This document shows, piece after piece, positions 1-7,053 of a stretch of 19,368 nt of DNA (positions are counted from its first letter, which is position 1; each line of letters starts with the position of its first letter). A program made the translations under genes and the position numbers. Origin of the DNA: Oscillospiraceae bacterium (GTDB taxonomy: Bacteria > Bacillota > Clostridia > Oscillospirales > Ruminococcaceae); contig JAIEDJ010000196.1 of the NCBI GenBank assembly GCA_029068025.1, forward strand, positions 1-19,368, read 5' to 3'. A model generated the notes under the pieces. The model did no database searches. It was not told where the DNA came from and saw only the letters and a list, made by a program, of their open reading frames with translations.

Positions 1-192
1 ACTCTTACCAACGTTGACGAGTGGGGCAAGAGAAAGCTGGCATACGAGATCATGTACGAGAGCAGCTACCAGAGCGAAGGCTACTATGTTCTGTACAATT
101 TCGAGTCCAAGCCCGATTTCCCCGCAGAGCTCGAGCGTATCATCAACATCACCGACGGCGTTTTGCGTTCTTCGGTAGTTCTCGCAAAGTGA
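1..192 (+). CDS. rpsF: 30S ribosomal protein S6, C-terminal part (5' end outside window)
   Basis: This is the last 63 codons of ribosomal protein S6, open from the window edge to a TGA at 190-192. S6 binds 16S rRNA in the platform of the 30S subunit next to S18. The visible protein has the S6 signature WGKRKLAYEI followed by EGYYVLYNF and ends in a short strand after NITDGVLR, matching the usual S6 C-terminus. About a third of the protein lies upstream of the window. It is followed after 37 bases by ssb and then rpsR on the same strand, the conserved rpsF-ssb-rpsR order of Firmicutes. The operon promoter and any S6:S18 leader binding site are outside the window. Confidence 0.95.
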   Translation, partial: TLTNVDEWGKRKLAYEIMYESSYQSEGYYVLYNFESKPDFPAELERIINITDGVLRSSVVLAK

Positions 193-216
193 CCGCGGGA
201 TCTGACATTTCATACC

Positions 217-222
217 GGAGGT
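217..222 (+). promoter_or_regulatory. Shine-Dalgarno site that decides the ssb start
   Basis: GGAGGT lies at 217-222. It overlaps the GTG at 221, so that codon cannot be the start. It sits seven bases before the GTG at 230, which gives an SSB beginning MYNKVIMMGR, in line with the family N-terminus. Confidence 0.8.
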
Positions 223-229
223 GTTATTC

Positions 230-709
230 GTGTACAACAAGGTTATTATGATGGGTCGTATAGTAAACGATCTGGAGCTTAAGACATCCCCGAGCGGAGT
301 TTCCGTATGTTCCTTCCGTATTGCGGTAGACAGACGGTTCACACCGAAGGGAGAGGAAAGAAAGTCCGACTTCTTCAACGTTGTCGCATGGCGGCAGCAA
401 GCGGAGTTCCTGACAAGATATTTCTCCAAGGGCAAGATGATCCTTGTTGAAGGGGAAATGACAACGCGTCAGTATACTGACAAAAACGGCAACCCCAACA
501 CATGGTATGAGATATCTGCGGAAAGGCTTTCGTTTACGGGCGAAAAAGCAAGCTCCGGAAACGGCGGCTACAGCGGCCCGCCCTCATACGGCGATCCGCC
601 CCCCGAGCACAGCTCATATTCCGCACCGCCGTCAGCCCCGAGCGCACCCGCGCAAAGCTCCGCTCCCGCGGACTTCTCTTCGGCTGACGACGACGATTAT
701 CCGTTCTGA
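230..709 (+). CDS. ssb: single-stranded DNA-binding protein
   Basis: SSB coats single-stranded DNA during replication, recombination and repair and recruits partners through its C-terminal tip. The 159-residue protein has an N-terminal OB fold (about residues 1-105, beginning YNKVIMMGRIVNDLELK), then a flexible Gly/Pro/Ser/Ala-rich tail, then the acidic tip DDDDYPF, which matches the canonical partner-binding end. The length is normal for a bacterial SSB. A GTG start at 230 is preferred over the in-frame GTG at 221 because of the ribosome-binding site position. The gene lies between rpsF and rpsR, as in most Firmicutes, and is probably cotranscribed with both. Confidence 0.95.
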   Translation: MYNKVIMMGRIVNDLELKTSPSGVSVCSFRIAVDRRFTPKGEERKSDFFNVVAWRQQAEFLTRYFSKGKMILVEGEMTTRQYTDKNGNPNTWYEISAERLSFTGEKASSGNGGYSGPPSYGDPPPEHSSYSAPPSAPSAPAQSSAPADFSSADDDDYPF

Positions 710-780
710 TCATTGCGATAGTTGAGAACACGCAAATTCAACGTAAAAAACAAACCATTCTATACAGGAGGTAAGGTATC

Positions 781-1029
781 ATGGCTGAAAGAACCGAAAG
801 ATCCGGACACCCTATGAAGCGCACCCGCAAAAAAGTTTGCCAGTTCTGCGCTGACAGATCCGAGTTTATCGATTACAAGGACATCGCGAAGCTCAAGAAG
901 TTTATGACCGAGCGCGCGAAGATCCTTCCGCGCAGAGTAACAGGCTGCTGCGCATATCATCAGAGAGAGCTTACAACAGCTATCAAGAGAGCAAGACAGC
1001 TCGCTCTCATTCCCTATGTGGCTGACTGA
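781..1029 (+). CDS. rpsR: 30S ribosomal protein S18 (zinc-binding type)
   Basis: S18 is a small basic protein of the 30S platform that pairs with S6. The 82 residues show the family core ILPRRVTG followed by QRELTTAIKRARQLALIPYV. It carries the Cys form of the protein: C20-x2-C23 and C57-x2-H60 (with an extra C56) can form a zinc site, which many bacterial S18 proteins lack. A strong AGGAGGT at 766-772 lies eight bases before the ATG. It is the last gene of the rpsF-ssb-rpsR operon, followed directly by an intrinsic terminator. Confidence 0.96.
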   Translation: MAERTERSGHPMKRTRKKVCQFCADRSEFIDYKDIAKLKKFMTERAKILPRRVTGCCAYHQRELTTAIKRARQLALIPYVAD

Positions 1030-1050
1030 TTATAATGCTGCGTAAAAACA

Positions 1051-1088
1051 ATATCCGTGATCGTTCCGATCACGGATATTTTAGTTTA
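1051..1088. terminator. intrinsic terminator after rpsR, possibly bidirectional
   Basis: A perfect 12-bp stem (1051-1062 with 1068-1079, arms ATATCCGTGATC/GATCACGGATAT) with a 5-base loop is followed on the plus strand by a T-rich stretch. On the minus strand the same stem is followed by GTTTTT, so it can also stop the convergent small-gene transcript that ends at 1104. Confidence 0.88.
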
Positions 1089-1103
1089 TACGGCATTACT
1101 GAA

Positions 1104-1256
1104 TTATTTGCTGTCATTGGAGCCTTGCGTATCTTTTTCGGTGAACTTTATCCTTTTAACAGCATCTTTTAAAATTGCGACCGCTTTGTCTGAATTTCCG
1201 GTTTCGATCAAAGCAACCAATAATTCATATTGTGTGCACAATTCCTGATTTGTCAT
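1104..1256 (-). CDS. small hypothetical protein, 50 aa, second gene of a mini-operon
   Basis: This is an unrecognised 50-residue protein. It starts at the ATG on 1254-1256, with GAGGTGA upstream at good spacing, and ends in TAA at 1104-1106. The first part is predicted to form two amphipathic helices with a turn (ELLVALIETGNSDKAVAILKDAVKRI), resembling a single TPR-like helix pair. The tail is hydrophilic (EKDTQGSNDSK). There is one cysteine and no signal peptide or membrane segment. It follows the 48-aa gene by 27 bases on the same strand and shares its promoter. The good ribosome-binding site and the open frame support real coding. No function can be assigned. Confidence 0.65.
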   Translation of the reverse strand: MTNQELCTQYELLVALIETGNSDKAVAILKDAVKRIKFTEKDTQGSNDSK

Positions 1257-1283
1257 TCTGTTCACCTCATTATTATATTGATT

Positions 1284-1430
1284 TTAATCCTCCAAAGTCT
1301 TTTGAAGATTTTCAAGGATCTTTTTCATTTTCTCGCTGCGCTTTTCCTCATTCTTTTCCTCGTTGACTTCTTTGAGCGCATCAAGAACAAAGCGTATAAA
1401 CGCTTTAAATTGGATATCGGTCTGACCCAT
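1284..1430 (-). CDS. small hypothetical protein, 48 aa, first gene of a mini-operon
   Basis: This is an unrecognised 48-residue protein with its start at the ATG on 1428-1430 and TAA at 1284-1286. The N-terminal third is mildly hydrophobic (FKAFIRFVLDAL). The rest is a highly charged helix rich in Glu and Lys (EVNEEKNEEKRSEKMKKILE), probably an extended or coiled-coil helix. GAGGG precedes the start. A perfect consensus sigma-A promoter lies about 30 bases upstream, so the gene is likely expressed strongly. Together with the 50-aa gene it forms a two-gene unit between two terminator or repeat boundaries. A toxin-antitoxin or other small-protein pair is possible, but nothing in either sequence proves it. 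Confidence 0.65.
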   Translation of the reverse strand: MGQTDIQFKAFIRFVLDALKEVNEEKNEEKRSEKMKKILENLQKTLED

Positions 1431-1461
1431 AGTTATCCCTCTGTAAAATGTTATTACCTAC

Positions 1462-1490
1462 ATTATAGCACGGATCAATAAAGATGTCAA
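1462..1490 (-). promoter_or_regulatory. consensus sigma-A promoter for the small-gene pair
   Basis: On the minus strand TTGACA (1485-1490) and TATAAT (1462-1467) are separated by exactly 17 bases. Both hexamers match the consensus perfectly. It lies upstream of the 48-aa gene. Confidence 0.88.
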
Positions 1491-1590
1491 GTCTATATTG
1501 TTTTTTCCGCGAACCGCAGCGAAGCAGTCCAATATCGATTTAATATGCTGCTTGCCGCTTTTATCAGAAGCGCCTGAACCGATATCGACA

Positions 1591-1613
1591 TTTTAAATCA
1601 ACAGCCCCTCGTC
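1591..1613 (-). repeat. 23-bp box shared with two other repeat regions
   Basis: This 23-bp segment is identical to 6919-6941 (same strand) and 16058-16080 (opposite strand). Read on the minus strand it begins GACGAGGGGCTG and ends GATTTAAAA. At the other two sites it forms the entry to a type 2 structured element. Here it starts five bases after the stop codon of the GH26-like gene, and the element itself is not recognisable. It may be a remnant or a bare boundary. I see no other clear feature in 1491-1590. Confidence 0.75.
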
Positions 1614-1617
1614 GGCA

Positions 1618-3192
1618 TTATAGATCCGGAAGCTCGTCTCTAGCAACGGTATATTTGTGATTGTAGAGATCCTTAATATATTTGACGGTATTGTAGCTCT
1701 CTGAAAGAGCTCCGTTCATATTGAGCGTGTAGTCTCCCGCCGCGGGCGCTGTCCATAGCCACAACGCGTTGTCGCGGTACATTTTGTCGATGTTCGGCAT
1801 AACGTCGCACGAAGTCACGGCAATGAGCTTCTGCGACGGCAGTATAGACGATATAGACTGAAACAATCCCGCAAACGACGCGTCGGACGATTCAAAAAAG
1901 CTCTGACCGACTATGTCAACATAGTTGCTGCCCGGATAATAGTCCATATCGCTGTTATTCCACACCCAGATAAGGCAGTGTATCTTGTGATATCGGCACA
2001 GACGGTCAAACATTATCTGCCACAACATCTTATAATTTTCCGGAGAGCTTCCCCACCAGTGCCCGCCTGTGTCGCCGTAGGGAATAGGCTCAAAGATCAC
2101 CGCCGCGTTTGCGGCATCAAGCTTTTTGAACACTTCTGCCATCTGGTCAATGTCATTCAGCAGCGCCGAAAGCTCCAGCGGCATATATCCGTTATCCTCA
2201 AGCGCCTTCTTCGCGTCGTCGTCCAGCATGGCGATATTTTCCGGATCCTGATTCTCGAAAGCCGCGTCCAGATTAAAGTCGCCCGCGTTTATGCTGTGAC
2301 GGATATTAGGCGAGTACCAATGCCAGGTGTATGCCTGTATACCGCCGTCATCACACCATTGAGCCGCAAGCTGTATCTCGTCCTCCAGCCGCTGCTTGTC
2401 CTCGTCGTTGTCCAGAGTCGCATACGCCAGCTCGGAGCTTCTTATCGCGGGATAACGCCCCGTAGCGTTGTATACCGCTTCTATCTCGGCATTGGACGCG
2501 GGAGAAACGTTCTGAGCCGTCAGTATCATCTGCCCGAACACCTCGGTAAAATACTTTACCGTGTTTACTGTCCTCAAGGACGCGTTCGGATTCGCGCACG
2601 CTGAGCCCAGCTTGTAGCAGTCGCCGCTCGCCCTTCCCGAGTTCTCGACAAGAATATAATCGATATCCACGCTGCCGCTCTCGACAGTGAACTTCATATT
2701 GGTCTCTCCGGACTCGAAGTAAAGGCAGTCTACCTCGTGCAGCGTAAACGGCGCGCCGCCGTCCTCGTCCGGCACCAGTGGCGGGATATAGAACATTCCG
2801 CGCTTTATTCCGCCCGTTTCCAGCGAGACCGCCGCGCCATCCGCAGAACGCGCCGCCAGCACTACCCGGTAATGCTGGGAAGCATTCGCCTGCAGAATAT
2901 GCGTAAGCGAATTCCCCGTGTGAAGCTTGACATACCCCTGCCCGTCAAACTTTCCGCTGTTGCTGAGAGCGCCGTCATAAACGCCGCTTTCCGCGTGGAG
3001 CTTGACAAGAAAATCACGGTTCAGGATCATGAACTCGTTCAGTCCGCCCTCGTTGTAGATCGGATTGGACGGTCTGCCTGGCTCGGATATATCGGAGCTG
3101 TCGGACGATTCGGGAAGCTCCGGGATCCTCGAGCAGCCGCAAAGCAGCGAAAACGCCGTTATCAGCGAAAATAATTTCGCAATTTTTTTCAT
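1618..3192 (-). CDS. lipoprotein with CBM-like module and GH26-like domain, probably catalytically dead
   Basis: This 524-residue exported lipoprotein has a basic and hydrophobic signal peptide ending in the lipobox LLCGC (Cys20), then a Ser/Pro/Glu-rich linker. Residues about 50-185 look like a CBM35/CBM6-type beta-sandwich (AESGVYDG, GYVKLHTG, DIDYILVE). Residues about 210-515 follow the GH26 beta-mannanase fold (AYTWHWYSPN, GGHWWG, NYKMLW, LIWVWN, YYPGSNYVDIVG). At the acid/base position, where active enzymes have R-P-L-H-E before the WWG motif, this protein has E-P-I-P-Y, so Tyr372 replaces Glu. At the nucleophile, ALSENG/ALTEVG is replaced by AVTSCD, so Ser461 replaces Glu. It is therefore likely a surface glycan-binding pseudoenzyme. 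It lies 27 bases after the FtsA-like gene, with GGGGGAAG before its ATG, so cotranscription is likely. Confidence 0.85.
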   Translation of the reverse strand: MKKIAKLFSLITAFSLLCGCSRIPELPESSDSSDISEPGRPSNPIYNEGGLNEFMILNRDFLVKLHAESGVYDGALSNSGKFDGQGYVKLHTGNSLTHILQANASQHYRVVLAARSADGAAVSLETGGIKRGMFYIPPLVPDEDGGAPFTLHEVDCLYFESGETNMKFTVESGSVDIDYILVENSGRASGDCYKLGSACANPNASLRTVNTVKYFTEVFGQMILTAQNVSPASNAEIEAVYNATGRYPAIRSSELAYATLDNDEDKQRLEDEIQLAAQWCDDGGIQAYTWHWYSPNIRHSINAGDFNLDAAFENQDPENIAMLDDDAKKALEDNGYMPLELSALLNDIDQMAEVFKKLDAANAAVIFEPIPYGDTGGHWWGSSPENYKMLWQIMFDRLCRYHKIHCLIWVWNNSDMDYYPGSNYVDIVGQSFFESSDASFAGLFQSISSILPSQKLIAVTSCDVMPNIDKMYRDNALWLWTAPAAGDYTLNMNGALSESYNTVKYIKDLYNHKYTVARDELPDL

Positions 3193-3219
3193 ACTTCCCC
3201 CAAAGTTAATTTAAAAACA

Positions 3220-5499
3220 TCATTCTATAACGATCACGTCTCCGTTATGTAACACCTCATCAAGACGTGCCATCTTGCCGTTTATCGTTACCACCGCCGC
3301 GTGAGTCAGCAGCTCAGTGGGATCGTCCGCGAACACCCTCGCAACGTCCAGGAATATCGGCATAGACCCATCATCGCGCAGCGGGAACTCCGCCTCTACT
3401 CCGTTGATCACAACGACCGGACCGCCGGACGTGACAGTCTCCACGGGTGCGGGAGCGGCAGGCGCAGGCTCGGGTATTTCCTCAGGAACGCTTTCAACGA
3501 CCTCCGATACCGCGGCAGGCGAAACGTCCTCCTCCCTTGCCGGAGGAACTGTTTCAAGAACAGGTTCGGGCTGTACGGCTCTCTCCGCGGCCTCGGGCAC
3601 GAGCTCCTTTTCGGGAGCTTTAGCCTCGGCGGCGTTCTCCTCGGTGATAATGTCGCCGCTCCTGAGTATCATATTCATCTCGGCGGGAGAATCGTTGATC
3701 AGAACCCTCGCGGTTATATTGTTCCGCTCCAGCAGCTCTCCGAGCGTGCGTATTTCCACAACGGAAATAACGTCGCCGTCATGTATAACGCGGTCTACGG
3801 TGATCTCTCTGCCGTTCTGCACGATATATTTTCCCGCACGTATCTTATTTCCTAAAAGGTTCACGGTAAAGGATCTTATCGTGTCCATATCGAAATAATC
3901 CGAGAGCTTTGCCGCTCCGTCAGCGCCCTTTACGGCGGGAATTATTTCCACAATATCGCCCTTGACGGCGACAGCGTCAAGCTCTGCCGCTTTGCCGTTC
4001 AACGTAACGGAGGACGGTGTCGCGGGAGCACCCTTCAGCGTGATCTTCTCCCCCGACAGCGTAAACGACATATCGCTTCCCGCGCCGGCGGTGAGATCCT
4101 CGGGGCTTATCTTCACGAACTCCATAAGCTCGGAGATCTTGCGGGTTATATTTTCGGAGGAACGCAGCTTTTTCCCGTTTACGGTGATAGCCGTAAAGTC
4201 ATAAGGCACGCCGTCCCCCGCGCTTATGGCAATGCCCATCGGAGTGGAGTGCTCCGCTCCGAGCGTCATTCCCTCGGGAAGGATCAGTCCGCGAAGATTT
4301 CCGCCGCTGCCCGTGATGACCTTGGACGGATCGATCCGCAGTCTGTCCGCGACGAGCTTTGCAAGCCCCTTGAGCTTGCAGCCTCCGCCCACAAGAAATA
4401 CCGCTTGAGGCGGAGTTGTGTTCGCGTTGATGATTTCCTCGGAAATAATTTTCGCGAGATCCTCCGCGGCAGGCTGGATGATCTTTTCAATAGCTTCACG
4501 GCTGATCGTGTTTTCGGCAAGCAGAATATTCTTATAAGAAACTGTCTTTTCCTCCGAGGTCTTGATCCTCTCGGCGGTATCGAAATCCACCAGCAGCTCC
4601 TTCATCAGCGTTTCGGTGATCTCGTCGCCCGCCGTTGTCGCCATTGCGTATGCTATAATACTGCCGTCGCGCGAGATCGCAACGTCCGACGTTCCCGCGC
4701 CGATATCGCACAGCGCCAGATTGATCAGCCTGAGCTCCTGCGGCACCACCGCGTTCATAGCGGCGATAGGCTCCAGTGTCAGCCCCGCCGATTCCAGACG
4801 CGCCGGCTCCAGCGCCGAGTACAGACTGTCCACCACAAACGACGGCAAAAACGCGCAGATCAGCTCGGTAACGAGCCGTTCGCCGCGGTGTCCCTCGGGC
4901 TTTTGCACTCTGAACCCGTCCAGCGTCAGCGATATAACACCATGCCCCACGCAATAATATTGTACCCCGTCGTTCTTTTCGGAAAAATCGGCGCAGGCTC
5001 TGCGCACCGCCTCAAGCTCCGCCGCCTTTACCTCCGCATGGGAAATAGGCTCGCTGCCCGCCGTTATCTTATGCTCATAAGAAGCGCGTAGAGTTTTCAA
5101 AGCGCGTCCCGCCGCCGCGACATAAGCGCGCGTGAGCTGAATGCGATGACGGTTCTCCAGAGCGCGCTTCACCCGCTTTATATCGTTCGCCACCGACGGG
5201 ATATCCTCGATCTGTCCGTCCGACATGGAACGCTTTTCGTGGACGACCGTTTCCATATCGATGATCTTACAGCCCTCGGGAGTTTTTTTCGCAAGCACTC
5301 CGACAACGGTGCGCGTTCCGATATCCAGCGCAAAGATAACGTCGTCCTGCGGCGCTTTTCTCGCAAGAGGCTCCGCCTTAACGGGCTGCTTTTTCACAGA
5401 TTTGGCGGACTTTGAAGACTTTGCCTGCTTCGCCTGACTTTTTCCCTTTTCGGTTGCGCTTTTCTCGTTTTGGGGGGTAACGGTTTTATTCTCGTCCAT
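3220..5499 (-). CDS. FtsA-like actin-family ATPase with C-terminal beta-grasp-like repeats
   Basis: This 759-residue protein belongs to the FtsA/PilM-like actin ATPases. A Lys/Ser-rich, probably disordered N-terminus (1-50) precedes phosphate-1 (FALDIGTRTVVG, about 56-67), phosphate-2 (LALCDIGAGTSDVAI, 261-275) and the adenosine motif (VFLVGGGCKLKGL, 367-379). The actin-like part ends near residue 430. FtsA proper is about 420 residues and ends in an amphipathic membrane helix, which is absent here. Instead there are about five short modules with an NG...GD pattern (for example VTLNGKAAELDAV-x3-GDIVEII), resembling ubiquitin-like beta-grasp units. A Pro/Glu/Ala linker (about 625-692) separates the last two. 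GAGG precedes the ATG. It is probably a second, non-canonical FtsA-like protein of Clostridia. Its partner is unknown. Confidence 0.82.
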   Translation of the reverse strand: MDENKTVTPQNEKSATEKGKSQAKQAKSSKSAKSVKKQPVKAEPLARKAPQDDVIFALDIGTRTVVGVLAKKTPEGCKIIDMETVVHEKRSMSDGQIEDIPSVANDIKRVKRALENRHRIQLTRAYVAAAGRALKTLRASYEHKITAGSEPISHAEVKAAELEAVRRACADFSEKNDGVQYYCVGHGVISLTLDGFRVQKPEGHRGERLVTELICAFLPSFVVDSLYSALEPARLESAGLTLEPIAAMNAVVPQELRLINLALCDIGAGTSDVAISRDGSIIAYAMATTAGDEITETLMKELLVDFDTAERIKTSEEKTVSYKNILLAENTISREAIEKIIQPAAEDLAKIISEEIINANTTPPQAVFLVGGGCKLKGLAKLVADRLRIDPSKVITGSGGNLRGLILPEGMTLGAEHSTPMGIAISAGDGVPYDFTAITVNGKKLRSSENITRKISELMEFVKISPEDLTAGAGSDMSFTLSGEKITLKGAPATPSSVTLNGKAAELDAVAVKGDIVEIIPAVKGADGAAKLSDYFDMDTIRSFTVNLLGNKIRAGKYIVQNGREITVDRVIHDGDVISVVEIRTLGELLERNNITARVLINDSPAEMNMILRSGDIITEENAAEAKAPEKELVPEAAERAVQPEPVLETVPPAREEDVSPAAVSEVVESVPEEIPEPAPAAPAPVETVTSGGPVVVINGVEAEFPLRDDGSMPIFLDVARVFADDPTELLTHAAVVTINGKMARLDEVLHNGDVIVIE

Positions 5500-5708
5500 T
5501 ACTGATACCTCGCTAAATCATAATACATACTTGCTGCCGCATCTGACACACAAATAATGCCCGGCGGAAGTTTTGTGCATTGAAACTGACAGCGCCTTGC
5601 TGCCGCAAGGCAAGGACGGCAGCAAAAACACACGGAATCTATGCCGGCAGGATCTGCGCGTTTTGGCGCGGCGTTAAGTATAAGCAGCGCCGCACAAAAA
5701 CCGGCGCG

Positions 5709-6536
5709 TTAATTCTGCTTTGTGATGTCGATCTTGACCGTACTTCCGTCCACGGCGATACCGGGGCTTACCTTGATCGGCAGCTTTTCCTCGGCGGAGA
5801 ATCCTATCGTTTCCCCGTCACGGAGAACAACGTCCTCCCCTATCACATAAGCCGCCACGCTCACCAGAAAGTTGCGGATACTATTGAGATCCGCCGCTGC
5901 CGCCGGGACGTATACCTCGATCTCTTCCTTGCCGAAGCGGCGCATTCCGTATGTATACACACCCGACAGCTTTCCGTCTCCGTAAATTCCGAACCACACA
6001 AGATTAAGTATCGGAAGGACTTTATCCATAGAATTATCCTTCATCATTCCGGCACAATCACGGAACATCTCGGGCTGATATACCGCGCCCTCGCTGTAAA
6101 GCGCCAGCGCCGTATCCTGATTCAGAAGCGAAGCCGTCACCTTTACATACAGCCTTGCCCTCTTCATCATATCCCCGTCGCCCATCACCGTCACCAGAAG
6201 ATGAGCGCCGTGCCGCGCCACCACTTTCTCCGCGTCCTTCCACATATAGTTCGCCTTTGCGAAGTACTCCGCCTCGCCGTTCGGTATGGCAGTCGGCATA
6301 AGGCCGATTATGATACGGAAGCCCTCGGCTGCGACGTACACAACGTCGCTGTCCTCGGGGTGATCGTCCTCAATCTCGATCCCCCACTCGCTTTTCATTT
6401 CCGCAAAGAACTTATCCTTGTCCCACGAGTTTTCCCTCAGCAGAACAAAGCCGATAAACTTCCCCGCATTGCTCGAATTATCGGGATTAACATGATTCTC
6501 CTCCTTGGGAGATTTTTTCTTTCCAAAACCAGCCAT
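5709..6536 (-). CDS. DUF4261 domain-containing protein
   Basis: This 275-residue cytoplasmic protein has no signal peptide. A hydrophilic N-terminus (1-25) leads to a conserved region beginning KFIGFVLLRENSW. The C-terminal quarter (about 185-262) matches DUF4261: the VYTYGMRRFGKEEIEVYVP segment, then VIGEDVVLRDGETIGF, then EKLPIKVSPG. The function of this family is not known to me. The ATG at 6534-6536 has AAGGAG at 6543-6548, and that Shine-Dalgarno sits at the very edge of a repeated intergenic element, as also seen for the TrkA-like and spoVAE genes. 209 bases separate its stop from the FtsA-like start, with no clear terminator. Confidence 0.8.
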   Translation of the reverse strand: MAGFGKKKSPKEENHVNPDNSSNAGKFIGFVLLRENSWDKDKFFAEMKSEWGIEIEDDHPEDSDVVYVAAEGFRIIIGLMPTAIPNGEAEYFAKANYMWKDAEKVVARHGAHLLVTVMGDGDMMKRARLYVKVTASLLNQDTALALYSEGAVYQPEMFRDCAGMMKDNSMDKVLPILNLVWFGIYGDGKLSGVYTYGMRRFGKEEIEVYVPAAAADLNSIRNFLVSVAAYVIGEDVVLRDGETIGFSAEEKLPIKVSPGIAVDGSTVKIDITKQN

Positions 6537-6550
6537 AATCTTCTCCTTAT

Positions 6551-6672
6551 TTTAAAAAATTTCAAAATTCGCACTTGACTGCACGCTCCGTGCTTACGCA
6601 CTCCGCTTAGCAGCCAAGTGCGAACCGGTCGAAAATTTTCTTGAGAAAATTTTCGACACTTTTTGAAATTCA
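6551..6672. repeat. type 1 structured intergenic element, copy 1
   Basis: This is a three-way-junction arrangement. The outer stem is 6558-6567 with 6661-6670 (AATTTCAAAA/TTTTGAAATT). Hairpin 1 is 6570-6582 with 6610-6622, 12 of 13 pairs. Hairpin 2 is 6628-6640 with 6645-6657, 13 perfect pairs of GTCGAAAATTTTC with a 4-base loop. AACCGG joins the two hairpins. The left edge runs into the Shine-Dalgarno site of the DUF4261 gene. Compare the copies at 7748-7896, 8024-8135 and 15868-16003. Confidence 0.85.
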
Positions 6673-6809
6673 CTGCTCTTTATAACGTCGTTCTTGTCGT
6701 AAGTGCTATGCTGCGTGTTTTTAATGTTGATCCCGGCATCTGCGCAAAGATAAACGTGACACAAACGGCACAAAGCGCCTACGCCAAGATCAACAATTTA
6801 AACGCGCAG
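6673..6809. repeat. tail modules between type 1 and type 2 elements
   Basis: This segment contains degenerate 11-base motifs TCGTTCTTGTC (6688-6698) and TTGATCCCGGC (6727-6737), 39 bases apart, and an opposite-strand copy of TTGATCTTGGC at 6783-6793. These are related to the tails at 7910-7960, 8150-8192 and 16225-16275. No credible open reading frame is present. Confidence 0.7.
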
Positions 6810-6941
6810 GCAATTTGCGAAAGCGAGTGTGAAAGCGCAACGGAGCGCGCAGCGCGCAGTGAGCAGTGAGCATTTCACGCTCGGCTAGGCGAGCTTTGCT
6901 CGCCGGTTCGCAAATTGCTTTTAAATCAACAGCCCCTCGTC
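6810..6941 (-). repeat. type 2 structured intergenic element, copy 1
   Basis: Read on the minus strand it starts with the 23-bp box (6919-6941). The outer stem is 6810-6821 with 6907-6918, 12 perfect pairs (GCAATTTGCGAA/TTCGCAAATTGC). Inside are a hairpin GGCGAGC-TTT-GCTCGCC (6888-6904), a second helix pairing about 6824-6835 with 6870-6882, and GCGCGC-A-GCGCGC at its tip. Compare 16058-16206, which has the same layout with different stem bases. Confidence 0.85.
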
Positions 6942-7050
6942 AACATCATAAAACCAGCCGAGATCAACTTTCCAAAACCCGGTCAAAAAAGCGTCCAAGC
7001 CGAGATCAACGTGCCAAAAGCGGCACAAAGCACCCGCGCCGAGATCCGCA
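6942..7050 (-). repeat. array of TTGATCTCGGC motifs beside the type 2 element
   Basis: On the minus strand the 11-base motif TTGATCTCGGC occurs at 6957-6967 and 6999-7009, with a shorter copy at about 7038-7045. The spacing is 42 and 39 bases. The array reaches to within a few bases of the stop codon of the TrkA-like gene at 7054. Confidence 0.75.
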
Positions 7051-7053
7051 AAC

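Noticed and set aside
221..229. GTG at 221 as the ssb start
   Set aside because: It overlaps the Shine-Dalgarno sequence itself; the GTG at 230 fits the spacing and the family N-terminus.
5594..5611. Hairpin GCCTTGC-TGCC-GCAAGGC between the DUF4261 and FtsA-like genes as a terminator
   Set aside because: The stem is short and neither strand has a T-run after it.
6957..7050. Regularly spaced short repeats that might be a CRISPR array
   Set aside because: The repeat is only 11 bases and imperfect, the intervening sequence is partly conserved between loci, and no cas gene is near.
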